Assembly: GCF_003814705.1 (NCBI RefSeq)
Contig: NZ_RKRA01000001.1
Coordinates: forward strand, 1,116,001-1,180,000
Source: Georgenia muralis
Lineage (GTDB): Bacteria > Actinomycetota > Actinomycetes > Actinomycetales > Actinomycetaceae
Direction: 5' to 3'
DNA: 64,000 nt
The position numbers were made by a program, and so were the translations under genes. Shown here piece after piece: positions 7,295 to 14,929 of this stretch. Every line of letters begins with the position of its first letter. Within the stretch, counting starts at the first letter, position 1. The notes below the pieces were generated by a model. That model ran no database searches, was not told the origin of the DNA, and saw only the letters and a program-made list of their open reading frames with translations.

Positions 7295-8950
7295 GTGGAG
7301 GTCCTGCTCGCCGCCGACCTGGGCGGCACCCGCCTCACGGTCGTTCCGGACGGGCACGGACCGGTGCCGGTCGGCGGACCGGCGGTCCTCGACGCCGAGG
7401 GGCTCCCGGCCGCGGTGCGCGCCCTGGAGCGCGAGCGGCCCCGGTGGGTCTGGGCGGACACGGCCGCGACCTACCCGGCGCTGCTGCGCGCGGGCGTCCG
7501 GGTCGAGCGCTGTCACGACCTTCGGCTGTGCCACGCGATCCTGCGGGGAGCCGGGGCGCTGCCGTCCCAGGAGTCGCCGTGGGACGGCGTCGCCGCGACC
7601 GGGCCGGACCCCGACGCCGCCACCCTGTTCGACGACGCCGCCGCGGCGGTGGGCGTCGAGGAGGTCCTCGCCGAGCACCGTCGCCAGCAGGTCGCCCTCG
7701 CCGGGACCGACGGCTGCCTCCGGCTGCTCCTCGCTGCGGAGTCCGCCGGGGCGCTCGTCGCCGCCGAGATGACCCACGACGGGCTTCCCTTCGACCCCGC
7801 CCGCCACGACGAGATGCTCACCGCCGTCCTGGGCCCACGCCCCGGGCCGGGCGCCCGGCCCGCCAACCTTGAGGCGCTCGCCGGGCAGGTGCGGGAGCTC
7901 CTCGGCGCCCCGACCCTCAACCCGGACTCGCCCACCGACCTGCGCCACGCCCTGCGCGGGGCCGGCCTGGAGGTCCGCACCACCCGCAAGCACGAGCTCG
8001 CGGCCCTCGACCACCCCGCCGTCGCGCCGCTGCTGGAGTACAAGAGGCTCGCCCGCCTGCTCGCCGCGAACGGCTGGACGTGGATGGAGGCGTGGGTGGC
8101 TCCGCCCGACGCGCCCGGGCGCCGCGCACGGTTCCGGCCCGCGTACGTGCCCGGTGGCGTCGTCACGGGCCGGTGGGCGGCCCGTGGCGGCGGGGCGCTG
8201 CAGCTCCCGCACCAGGTGCGGGGCTCGGTGGTGGCCGACCCGGGCTGGCGCCTCGTGGTCGCCGACGCCGCCCAGCTCGAGCCGCGGGTGCTGGCCGCAA
8301 TGTCGCGCGACGAGGCCATGGCCCGCGCCAGCCGCGCCGGTGACCTCTACCAGGCGCTCGTCGACGAGGGCGTGGCCGAGACGCGCGCCGGCGCCAAGGT
8401 GGCGATGCTCGGCGCGCTGTACGGGGCCACGACCGGTGAGGCCGGGCTGCTCATGCCCCGGCTCCAGCGCACCTACCCCCGCGCGACCCGGGTGGTGGAG
8501 GAGGCCGCGCGCTCCGGCGAGCGTGGCGACGTCGTGCGCACCTGGCTCGGGCGCACCTCTCCGGCCCCGCCCCCGCAGTGGCACCGCGTGCAGCGCCGGG
8601 CGAGCGAGGGCGACGCCGACGACGCCGACCGGCGCCGTGCCGGTGCCGTCGCCCGCGACTGGGGGCGCTTCACCCGCAACTTCGTCGTCCAGGGCACGGC
8701 CGCCGAGTGGGCGCTGGCCTGGCTGGCGGAGCTGCGGCTGCGGCTGCGGCGCATCGACGGCGGGGCCCCGCACCTCGTCTTCTTCCTCCACGACGAGGTG
8801 GTGGTGCACAGTCCCGAGGCCGCCGCGGACGAGGTCGCCGCGGCGGTGCGCGCCGCCGCGACCGCGGCCGGCCGGCTGCTGTTCGGGGACTTCCCGGTCG
8901 ACTTCGCCCTGGACGTCACCGTCGTGGGCTCCTACGACGAGGCGGTCTGA
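7295..8950 (+). CDS. PolA-like bifunctional 3'-5' exonuclease/DNA polymerase
   Basis: A 551-residue family A polymerase-like protein of the actinobacterial stand-alone type. The N-terminal part (about 1-200) is an exonuclease-like domain opening with AADLGGTRLTVV. The C-terminal part has motif A as DAAQLEPRVLA, motif B as AKVAMLGALYGATTG and motif C as HDEVVVHSPE. The catalytic Asp of motif A and the HDE of motif C are kept, but the usual DYSQIELR is altered. A housekeeping PolA would be near 900 residues with a 5' nuclease domain, which is absent here. A TAGCCT -10 element at 7283-7288 ends seven bases before the GTG start, fitting leaderless transcription. The 3' end overlaps the opposing ABC gene by 19 bases. 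Confidence 0.87.
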   Translation: MEVLLAADLGGTRLTVVPDGHGPVPVGGPAVLDAEGLPAAVRALERERPRWVWADTAATYPALLRAGVRVERCHDLRLCHAILRGAGALPSQESPWDGVAATGPDPDAATLFDDAAAAVGVEEVLAEHRRQQVALAGTDGCLRLLLAAESAGALVAAEMTHDGLPFDPARHDEMLTAVLGPRPGPGARPANLEALAGQVRELLGAPTLNPDSPTDLRHALRGAGLEVRTTRKHELAALDHPAVAPLLEYKRLARLLAANGWTWMEAWVAPPDAPGRRARFRPAYVPGGVVTGRWAARGGGALQLPHQVRGSVVADPGWRLVVADAAQLEPRVLAAMSRDEAMARASRAGDLYQALVDEGVAETRAGAKVAMLGALYGATTGEAGLLMPRLQRTYPRATRVVEEAARSGERGDVVRTWLGRTSPAPPPQWHRVQRRASEGDADDADRRRAGAVARDWGRFTRNFVVQGTAAEWALAWLAELRLRLRRIDGGAPHLVFFLHDEVVVHSPEAAADEVAAAVRAAATAAGRLLFGDFPVDFALDVTVVGSYDEAV

Positions 8951-10056
8951 GGGACGACGGCGACGCCGTCCGGGTCCATCCGCACCTGGACCTGGGCGCC
9001 GACCTCCGTGGCGGTGGTGACGGCGGTGGCCCGCTCGCCCCCGGGCAGGGCGACGTCGACCTCCGTGCGGCCGCGGACGAACCGGGTCGCGAGGACCGGG
9101 ACCACGACGTCGTCGCCCCCGGCCCACCCCTCGCCGGTGACGACGTGGAGGGCGGCGGGACCCAGGCCGACCAGCACGTGACCGTGCGGGGCCGCGGGAC
9201 CCGGGGCCTCACCGGGCGCGGCGGCGGGGAGCGGGACCTCGCCCAGCCCGGTCCGGACGACCGCGCCGCGGACCTGCCCGGGAAGGAAGGGTCCGTAGCC
9301 GAGGAACCCGGCCACCTCCTGGTTCACCGGCCGGCGCCACAGCCGGGCCGGGCGGTCCACCTGCACCAGGCGCCCGTCCACCATGACCGCCACCCGGTCG
9401 GCCACGGTGAAGGCCTCGTCGTGGTCGTGCGTGACGTACAGGGCGGTGGTGCCGGTGGCGCGGAGGATGTCGTGGAGCTCGCCGGTGAGCCGTTCGCGCA
9501 GGCCGCGGTCGAGCGCCGACAGCGGCTCGTCGAGCAGGAGCAGCGCCGGCGCGGGCGCGAGGGCGCGGGCCAGGGCCACACGCTGGGCCTGCCCGCCGGA
9601 CAGGGTCGCCACCGACCGGTCGCCGTACCCGGCCAGGCCGACCAGCTCGAGGAGCTCGGCGACCCGCTCGGCGCGGCGGGCCCGCGGCAGGCCGTCGAGG
9701 CCGTAGCCGACGTTGCCCGCCACCGTGCGGTGCGGGAAGAGCTGGCCCTCCTGGAACATCAGGCCGAAGCCGCGCCGGTGGACCGGTACGCCCGTGACGT
9801 CCTGGCCGGCCCAGGTGATGTCACCGGCCGCCACGGGCTCGAGACCGGCCACGGCGCGCAGGAGGGACGACTTGCCCGACCCCGAAGGACCCAGGAGGGC
9901 CACGACCTCGCGGGCCGCGACGTCGAGGTCCACCGCGTCGACCGCCGTGGTGGCGACGTACCGCACCACCACCCCGCGCAGCCGCAGGCCGGTGGGATCG
10001 CCTTCGCCGTCCTTGCCCGTCACGACGGGGTCGCCACCGCCGTCCTCGGCCGTCAC
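8932..10056 (-). CDS. thiQ: thiamine ABC transporter ATP-binding protein (ThiQ-like)
   Basis: A 374-residue ABC ATPase. Walker A is GPSGSGKS near residue 57, the signature is LSGGQAQRVALARAL and Walker B is ALLLLDEPLSAL, followed by the switch His in YVTHDHDEAFTVADR. A C-terminal extension of about 120 residues looks like the TOBE-type domain of CUT1/iron/thiamine importers. It should power import through the adjacent permease. The GTG at 10056 overlaps the permease stop as GTGA, so the two are coupled. The first 25 residues carry a short GDPVVT repeat that may be dispensable. Substrate assignment rests on the TPP riboswitch at the head of the operon. Confidence 0.9.
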   Translation of the reverse strand: MTAEDGGGDPVVTGKDGEGDPTGLRLRGVVVRYVATTAVDAVDLDVAAREVVALLGPSGSGKSSLLRAVAGLEPVAAGDITWAGQDVTGVPVHRRGFGLMFQEGQLFPHRTVAGNVGYGLDGLPRARRAERVAELLELVGLAGYGDRSVATLSGGQAQRVALARALAPAPALLLLDEPLSALDRGLRERLTGELHDILRATGTTALYVTHDHDEAFTVADRVAVMVDGRLVQVDRPARLWRRPVNQEVAGFLGYGPFLPGQVRGAVVRTGLGEVPLPAAAPGEAPGPAAPHGHVLVGLGPAALHVVTGEGWAGGDDVVVPVLATRFVRGRTEVDVALPGGERATAVTTATEVGAQVQVRMDPDGVAVVPQTASS

Positions 10057-11753
10057 CACGGGGTCGCCTCCGCCGTGCGGAGCCGTTCGGCGAGCGCCAT
10101 GACGGAGGCGGTGAGCACCGCCAGCACCACCGCCGCCGCCATGGCCATGCCGTAGCTCTCCGCGCCGGGGCGGCCGATGAGCCGGAAGATCACCACCGGG
10201 AGGGTGGGCCGGTCGGGCCGGGCGAGGAACGACGTCGCCCCGAACTCCCCGAGGGAGATGGCGAAGGCGAACCCGACCGCCAGGCCGAGGGAGCGCACGA
10301 GGAACGGCCCCTCGACGGTGGCCAGCACGCGGGCCGGGCCGGCGCCGAGCGTGGCCGCGGCCTCGCGCAGCCGCGGGTCGATCGCCCGCAGCACCGGCAG
10401 GACGGTGCGCACGACCATCGGCACGGCGACGACGGCCTGCGCGACGGGCACGAGGACGAGGGAGGAGCGCAGGTCCAGCGGGGGCCGGTCGAGGGTGATG
10501 AGGAAGCCGAACCCGACCGTGACGGCCGAGACCCCCAGCGGCAGCATGAACAGGGCGTCGAGGACGCCGACGGCGCGGCGTCCCGACCGCGAGCGCGGCC
10601 GACGGGAGACGACGAGGGCCACCAGGGTGCCGACGACGACGGCGAGGACGGTGGCGTCGACGGCCACGCGCACGGAGTTCGCGGTCGCCTCCCACACCGT
10701 GACGCTCAGCGTGCCGGGCCCGCCCGTGGTGCCGAGGTTGACGTAGTTCTCCAGGCCCCACCCCCCGCCGGGGGTGCGGAAGGACCGCACGAGGAGGCCG
10801 AGCAGCGGCAGCGCCAGGAGCCCGGCGACGACGACCGCGGTGACCCCGGCGGGCAGGAGGTCCGGCCCGGGCCGCCACCGCCCGCGAGGGTCCCGCTCGA
10901 GGACCCGGAGGGGGTGGGCCGCCGCCGCGGCGGCGCCCAGCCGCAGCGCACGCTCCTGGCCGGCGCGGGTGCGGGCGGCCACCCCCAGGGCGAGCGCGAC
11001 GACGAGGAGCTGGACGACCGAGAGGACCGCGGCGGCCCGCAGGTCGAGGAACTGGGTGGTCTGGACCCAGATCTCGGTCTCGATCGTGCCGAACCTCAGA
11101 CCGCCGAGGACGAGCACCACCCCGAACGCGGTCGCGCAGAACAGGAACACCACCGACGCCGCGGACGCGATCGCCGGGGCCAGGGCGGGCAGGGTGACCG
11201 TGCGCAGCGCCCGGGCCGGCGAGGCGCCCAGCGCTCGGGCGGCCTGCTCGGCGCGCGGGTCCAGACGCTCCCACATCCCCCCGACCGTGCGCACGACGAC
11301 GGCGTAGTTGAAGAACACCAGGGCCAGGACGATCGCGGCGAAGGTGCCGTCGAGGCCGAGGAACCCCAGCGGGCCGCCCTCGGCGAGCAGCGACCGGAAG
11401 GCCACGCCGACGACGACGGTGGGCAGGACGAACGGGACGGTGACGAACGCCCGGAGCGCGGCGCGGCCGGGGAAGCGGGTGCGGTAGAGAAGGTAGGCGC
11501 CGGGGACGCCCAGGAGCAGGGAGCCGGCCGTGCCGAGCGCCGCCTGGGCGAGGGTGAGGCCGAGGATGCGCCACGTGCGGGGCCGGGAGAAGACCTCCGC
11601 GAACCCGCCGAGGTCGACCCCGCCGTCGGCGACGAAGCCCCGGCCCACCAGGGCCAGGACCGGCCAGGCGAAGAACACCGCGAGGAACGCCAGCGGCACG
11701 GCGGCCGCGAGCGCCCAGAGGGGTCCCGCCCAGGTCGGGCGCGTCGTCGTCAC
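10053..11753 (-). CDS. thiP: thiamine ABC transporter permease (ThiP-like, fused two-domain)
   Basis: A 566-residue polytopic permease with two tandem binding-protein-dependent transport domains. Each half holds an EAA-type loop: QAARALGASPARALRTVTLP in the first half and REAAATLGAGPARVLATVEG in the second. The fused arrangement and length are those of ThiP and related ferric or thiamine permeases. It should form the membrane channel with the ThiQ-like ATPase. The GTG start at 11753 lies one base after the stop of the binding-protein gene, and its stop overlaps the ATPase start. Thiamine specificity is inferred from the upstream riboswitch. Confidence 0.9.
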   Translation of the reverse strand: MTTTRPTWAGPLWALAAAVPLAFLAVFFAWPVLALVGRGFVADGGVDLGGFAEVFSRPRTWRILGLTLAQAALGTAGSLLLGVPGAYLLYRTRFPGRAALRAFVTVPFVLPTVVVGVAFRSLLAEGGPLGFLGLDGTFAAIVLALVFFNYAVVVRTVGGMWERLDPRAEQAARALGASPARALRTVTLPALAPAIASAASVVFLFCATAFGVVLVLGGLRFGTIETEIWVQTTQFLDLRAAAVLSVVQLLVVALALGVAARTRAGQERALRLGAAAAAAHPLRVLERDPRGRWRPGPDLLPAGVTAVVVAGLLALPLLGLLVRSFRTPGGGWGLENYVNLGTTGGPGTLSVTVWEATANSVRVAVDATVLAVVVGTLVALVVSRRPRSRSGRRAVGVLDALFMLPLGVSAVTVGFGFLITLDRPPLDLRSSLVLVPVAQAVVAVPMVVRTVLPVLRAIDPRLREAAATLGAGPARVLATVEGPFLVRSLGLAVGFAFAISLGEFGATSFLARPDRPTLPVVIFRLIGRPGAESYGMAMAAAVVLAVLTASVMALAERLRTAEATPW

Positions 11754-11754
11754 C

Positions 11755-12807
11755 TCAGCCGATCACGATCTCGGTCCAGGCGGCGATCCAGTCCTCGCGC
11801 TCGGCGGCGATCTGCTCGGCGGGCACGTCGTGCGGCTCCTCGGCCAGGGGTGCGTACGCGGCCCAGGCCTCGGGAAGCGCGACGTCGGTGTCGACGGGGT
11901 ACATGAACATCTGGCCGGGGATGTCGGCCTGGACGTCGGCGGAGACGAGGAAGTCGACGAAGGCGCGCGCGCCCTCGACGTTCTGCGCCCCGGCGATGAC
12001 CCCGGCGTGCTCGACCTGGCGGAAGCAGGTCTCGAGCAGGGCCCCGGTGCGCGGGTCGCCGCCGCCGGCGGTGACCTCCGCCGCCGGGGAGGACGCGTAG
12101 GACAGCACGAGCGGGCGCAGGCCCGCACCCTCCGAGCCGGAGAAGTCGACGTAGTACGCGTCGGACCAGCCCTCGACGACCTTGACGCCGTTGTCGGCCA
12201 GGTCGGCCCAGTAGTCCTGCCAGCCGTCCCCGAAGGCGCCGACGGTGGCGGCGAGGAAGGCCAGGCCCGGCGAGGACGTGGCGGGGTTGGTGACGACGAG
12301 GAGGTCGCGGTAGGCGGGGTCGGCGAGGTCCTCCAGCGTGACCGGCTCGGGCAGCCCGGCGTCGGCGAACCACTGGTGGTCGACGTTGACGCACACGTCG
12401 CCGACGTCGACCGGGGTGAGCGCCTCGTCGAGGACGTACTCCCCGGCCGAGTCCGGCAGGTCCGGCGAGGTGTAGGGCTCAAGGACCCCGGCGTCGACCG
12501 CGCGGGCCGCGAAGGTGTTGTCGATGCCGTAGACGACGTCGCCCAGCGGGGAGTCCTTCGTCAGGACGAGCTGGTTGACCAGCGCGCCGCCGTCGCCCGG
12601 GGCGACGAAGGTGAGGGTGTACCCCGTCTCGGCCTCGAACTGGGCGAGCAGGTCCTCGCTCAGCGCGAAGGAGTCGTGCGTGACGACGGTGACCTCCCCG
12701 CCGTCGCCTGCCTCGTCGTCCCCGCCGCCCCCGGTGAGGCTGCAGCCGGCGAGGGTCAGTGCCAGGGCGCCGAGCGCCGCGGCGGTGCGGGTGGGTGTAG
12801 TGCTCAT
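11755..12807 (-). CDS. thiB: thiamine ABC transporter substrate-binding lipoprotein (ThiB-like)
   Basis: A 350-residue exported lipoprotein. The N-terminus ends in the lipobox LAGC (Cys near residue 22), followed by a Gly/Asp-rich linker, then the periplasmic-binding fold: VTVVTHDSFALSEDLLAQFE, GDVVYGIDNTFAARAV and a central NPATSSPGLAFL segment, all typical of TbpA/ThiB. It would capture thiamine or its phosphates and deliver them to the ThiP/ThiQ importer. It is the first gene of the operon. Its ribosome-binding site lies in a small hairpin downstream of a TPP riboswitch, so expression should fall when thiamine pyrophosphate is plentiful. Confidence 0.93.
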   Translation of the reverse strand: MSTTPTRTAAALGALALTLAGCSLTGGGGDDEAGDGGEVTVVTHDSFALSEDLLAQFEAETGYTLTFVAPGDGGALVNQLVLTKDSPLGDVVYGIDNTFAARAVDAGVLEPYTSPDLPDSAGEYVLDEALTPVDVGDVCVNVDHQWFADAGLPEPVTLEDLADPAYRDLLVVTNPATSSPGLAFLAATVGAFGDGWQDYWADLADNGVKVVEGWSDAYYVDFSGSEGAGLRPLVLSYASSPAAEVTAGGGDPRTGALLETCFRQVEHAGVIAGAQNVEGARAFVDFLVSADVQADIPGQMFMYPVDTDVALPEAWAAYAPLAEEPHDVPAEQIAAEREDWIAAWTEIVIG

Positions 12808-12811
12808 CGGT

Positions 12812-12829
12812 CCTCCTCGGTCAAGGAGG
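12812..12829 (-). promoter_or_regulatory. hairpin sequestering the thiB Shine-Dalgarno sequence
   Basis: On the minus strand CCTCCT (12829-12824) can pair with AGGAGG (12817-12812), the Shine-Dalgarno sequence four bases before the thiB ATG, around a six-base loop. Placed directly after the TPP riboswitch, this looks like the expression platform for translational control. The pairing is seen directly; the switching role is inferred. Confidence 0.6.
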
Positions 12830-12830
12830 G

Positions 12831-12862
12831 CCCGCGCCGCCCGCGGACGCCGGCGGCGCGGG
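12831..12862 (-). promoter_or_regulatory. 11-bp GC hairpin between riboswitch and thiB
   Basis: CCCGCGCCGCC at 12831-12841 pairs perfectly with GGCGGCGCGGG at 12852-12862, with a 10-base loop. It lies between the TPP aptamer and the ribosome-binding-site hairpin. It could be a terminator-like element of the riboswitch or a spacer stem. No T tract follows. Confidence 0.5.
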
Positions 12863-12870
12863 GAGAAGCT

Positions 12871-12959
12871 CGACTTCCTTCGCCGGTGCTAGCCGGTGCA
12901 GGTTCGAGGGTCTGCGGCTGGCCGCACTCTCAGCGCCCCCGGTGGGCGCTCCCCTGTCG
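12871..12959 (-). promoter_or_regulatory. TPP riboswitch (THI element)
   Basis: Read on the minus strand, the conserved THI-box blocks appear in order: CTGAGA (12933-12928), ACCCTCGAACCTG (ending at 12899), then GCTAGCACCGGCGAAGG and AAGTCG closing at 12871. The ends pair as CGAC (12959-12956) with GTCG (12874-12871), the P1 stem. TPP riboswitches bind thiamine pyrophosphate and repress thiamine synthesis or uptake genes. It lies 63 bases upstream of the thiB start, which is strong support for the transporter's substrate. Confidence 0.93.
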
Positions 12960-12969
12960 TTCGCGAAGG

Positions 12970-12975
12970 AGCCTA
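12970..12975 (-). promoter_or_regulatory. -10 element of the thiBPQ operon
   Basis: TAGGCT on the minus strand matches the TANNNT -10 consensus of actinobacteria. Transcription would start near 12963, four bases before the riboswitch P1 stem. No clear -35 hexamer is seen at 17 bases upstream. Confidence 0.5.
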
Positions 12976-13056
12976 GCACCGCGCGGTCCGCGCCCGGCGG
13001 GGTGCCCGTGGGCACCGGCGCCCGGGACGCACCGGCAGCCCTCCGGGCCGGGACCG

Positions 13057-13320
13057 CTAGACCTTGTCCACCCGCTTCTCGACCGGCCCGCCGTAGAACT
13101 TGCTCGCCCCACGCATGGCGTAGTGGCGCATGAGCCCCAGGATCGCGCCGGAGACCACGGTGAAGGCGATGACCTCCCAGACCCGCACACCCGGGTCGTC
13201 CTCGTCCGTGGGCGGCTCGTGGCCGGTGACGAGCTTCCAGCCCACGTCCACGATCTTGTTGGTGGCCACGCCCGCCGCGAGCACCGCCCCGGTGCTGACG
13301 ATCTTCCAGCCGATGTCCAT
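13057..13320 (-). CDS. DUF4235 family small membrane protein
   Basis: An 87-residue protein with the DUF4235 pattern: a first hydrophobic helix (WKIVSTGAVLAAGVATNKIV, residues 4-23) followed by VGWKLVTGHEPP, a short acidic DEDDP loop, a second helix (VIAFTVVSGAILGLMRHYA near 50-68) and a basic C-terminus. The family is common in actinobacteria and has no known function. The ATG at 13320 follows a GGGAGAG ribosome-binding site; the ATG at 13356 would add 12 residues. It lies 75 bases downstream of mrpG on the same strand and may be the last gene of that operon. Confidence 0.85.
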   Translation of the reverse strand: MDIGWKIVSTGAVLAAGVATNKIVDVGWKLVTGHEPPTDEDDPGVRVWEVIAFTVVSGAILGLMRHYAMRGASKFYGGPVEKRVDKV

Positions 13321-13395
13321 GCGTCTCTCCCGTTCCTCGACGATGTCCCCGATCATGCCCGACCGGTGGCCTCGGCGCCGACCCGGGCGAGCCTC

Positions 13396-13800
13396 CTACC
13401 GGTCCACCACCCGCTCGTCCGCCTCCGCCTCCCGCGCGTCCTCGGTGCGCCGGCGGGACGCGCGCAGGTCCTCGGTGAGCTCGTCGACGACGAGGCCGGC
13501 GCCGTCGACCTTGCCCGTGCGGTACCCGGCGCGCCCGACCATGTGCGCCGAGATCGGCGCGGTGATGAGCTGGAAGGCCACGACGAGCACGAGCGTCCAG
13601 ACCAGGACCGGCTCACGGACGGACAGGGCCACCCCGCCGAGCATGAGCACCAGGCCGAGGACCTGGGGCTTGGTGGCGGCGTGCATGCGTGAGAGGAGGT
13701 CCTTGAGGAAGTACACCGCGTAGGCCGCAACGAGCGTGAGGGCGCTGCCCAGGACCAGCAGGACCGCCCCGGCGACGTCGGCGCCGTTCTCCCAGGTCAT
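13396..13800 (-). CDS. mrpG: Mrp cation/proton antiporter subunit G
   Basis: A 134-residue protein with three predicted helices. The motif DLLSRMHAATKPQVLGLVLML near 34-54 is the MnhG/PhaG signature (D-x-x-x-R-x-H-A-x-x-K), followed by the third helix and the conserved ITAPISAHMVGRAGYR. It is the smallest subunit of the multisubunit antiporter that exports Na+ in exchange for protons. A charged tail of about 35 residues extends beyond the family core. The ATG overlaps the mrpF stop as ATGA. Last mrp gene of the operon. Confidence 0.93.
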   Translation of the reverse strand: MTWENGADVAGAVLLVLGSALTLVAAYAVYFLKDLLSRMHAATKPQVLGLVLMLGGVALSVREPVLVWTLVLVVAFQLITAPISAHMVGRAGYRTGKVDGAGLVVDELTEDLRASRRRTEDAREAEADERVVDR

Positions 13801-14315
13801 CGCTCCTGCCTCCCGTCGTGCCCGACGTCGCCCTCGGGGGTCTCCTCGGCCGGCAGCGGCGCGGTGCCCTCGCCGCCCCCCGTGGCGTTGACCGTGCCGT
13901 CCTCGGTCATGTCGGCCCGGTCCGGCGCCGTCGGCGCCGTGGCGGTGGCGGCTGGCGCGTCAGGGTCGTGGACGGGGGGCGCCTCGTCGTCGTCGCTGGC
14001 GCGCTGCTGGGCCAGGACGGCGCGCAGCTCCTCCCGGGTGAGGATCCGGGCCTCCTCCGCCCGGTCGACGGCGACGAAGCGGGCGAGCGTGACCGCACCG
14101 ACGAACCCGACGACGGCGAGGACGAGCAGCACCGGGACGAGGTCGGTGCGGTCGGTCACCGCGGTGACGAGCGCGACCGACCCGAGGGTGGCCGCGGTGA
14201 CGACGTCGAGGCCGACGGCGCGGTCGAGCATCGACGGGCCCCGCTCGATCCGCACGAGGGCGAGCAGGCCCGCCAGGCCCAGCGCGACCGAGCAGAGGAC
14301 GTAGACGACGATCAT
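13797..14315 (-). CDS. mrpF: Mrp cation/proton antiporter subunit F
   Basis: A 172-residue protein. The first 95 residues are the MrpF core of three helices with the family motif RIERGPSMLDRAVGLDVVTA near 23-42. Typical MrpF proteins are about 90 residues, so the remaining 75 residues are an added cytoplasmic tail rich in Asp, Glu, Ala and Pro. The tail's role is unknown. The start overlaps mrpE and the stop overlaps mrpG, both as ATGA. Confidence 0.92.
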   Translation of the reverse strand: MIVVYVLCSVALGLAGLLALVRIERGPSMLDRAVGLDVVTAATLGSVALVTAVTDRTDLVPVLLVLAVVGFVGAVTLARFVAVDRAEEARILTREELRAVLAQQRASDDDEAPPVHDPDAPAATATAPTAPDRADMTEDGTVNATGGGEGTAPLPAEETPEGDVGHDGRQER

Positions 14316-14929
14316 CGCGCCTCCCCCTCGGCCAGCCGGCCCCGGCGCGGGGACGAGCCCGGGACGTACCCGGCGTCGGTGAGCTGGTCACGGGAGGCGA
14401 ACGCGCGCAGCAGCCGCTCCTCCTGCTCCAGGACCGACCGGTGCGCCCGCTCGAGGCCGCCGGCGAGGTCGACGTCGAAGACGTGGATGTACAGGGTGCC
14501 GGTGAGCCTGTGCGCCTCGACGACGATCGAGCCCGGCACGAGGGAGACCATGCCCGAGGTGGCGGCGAGGTAGGTGTCCGAGTGCGAGCGCAGCCGGACG
14601 CGGATGACGGCCCCGGTGGGCTGGCGCCGGCGCAGCACCATCCACGCGATCTGGGCGGAGGCGAGCGCGACGTCGACGGCGAAGCGCACGACCAGGCGCA
14701 GCACCCCGAGGGGCCGGAACCTCCCGTCGAACGGCGCCCGGGGCAGGGGTGCCACCCACGTCACGAGGAGCGCCACGAGCAGCCCGGCCACCGCGTTCGC
14801 CATCGTGATGTCGCCCCACAGGAGCACCCACACCCCGGTCAGCCACGCCAGCGCACCCCAGGAGGTGCGCGGGCGCAGGCGGGGTCGGCGCGGCACGGCG
14901 CGGGTGGGCGCGGAGGCGTCGGCGTTCAC
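14312..14929 (-). CDS. mrpE: Mrp cation/proton antiporter subunit E
   Basis: A 205-residue protein with two N-terminal helices (ALAWLTGVWVLLWGDITMANAV near 27-48) and the conserved C-terminal soluble part containing ATSGMVSLVPGSIVVE and TLYIHVFDV, diagnostic for MrpE/MnhE. The subunit helps assemble the complex. Residues 165-205 are an added charged tail. The GTG start overlaps the mrpD stop as GTGA. Confidence 0.92.
   Translation of the reverse strand: MNADASAPTRAVPRRPRLRPRTSWGALAWLTGVWVLLWGDITMANAVAGLLVALLVTWVAPLPRAPFDGRFRPLGVLRLVVRFAVDVALASAQIAWMVLRRRQPTGAVIRVRLRSHSDTYLAATSGMVSLVPGSIVVEAHRLTGTLYIHVFDVDLAGGLERAHRSVLEQEERLLRAFASRDQLTDAGYVPGSSPRRGRLAEGEAR

Noticed and set aside
12995-13020. 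GGTGCCC/GGGCACC stem as a terminator after the DUF4235 gene
   Set aside because: Only seven base pairs with a two-base loop, too tight to be a credible hairpin; it may be chance in GC-rich DNA.
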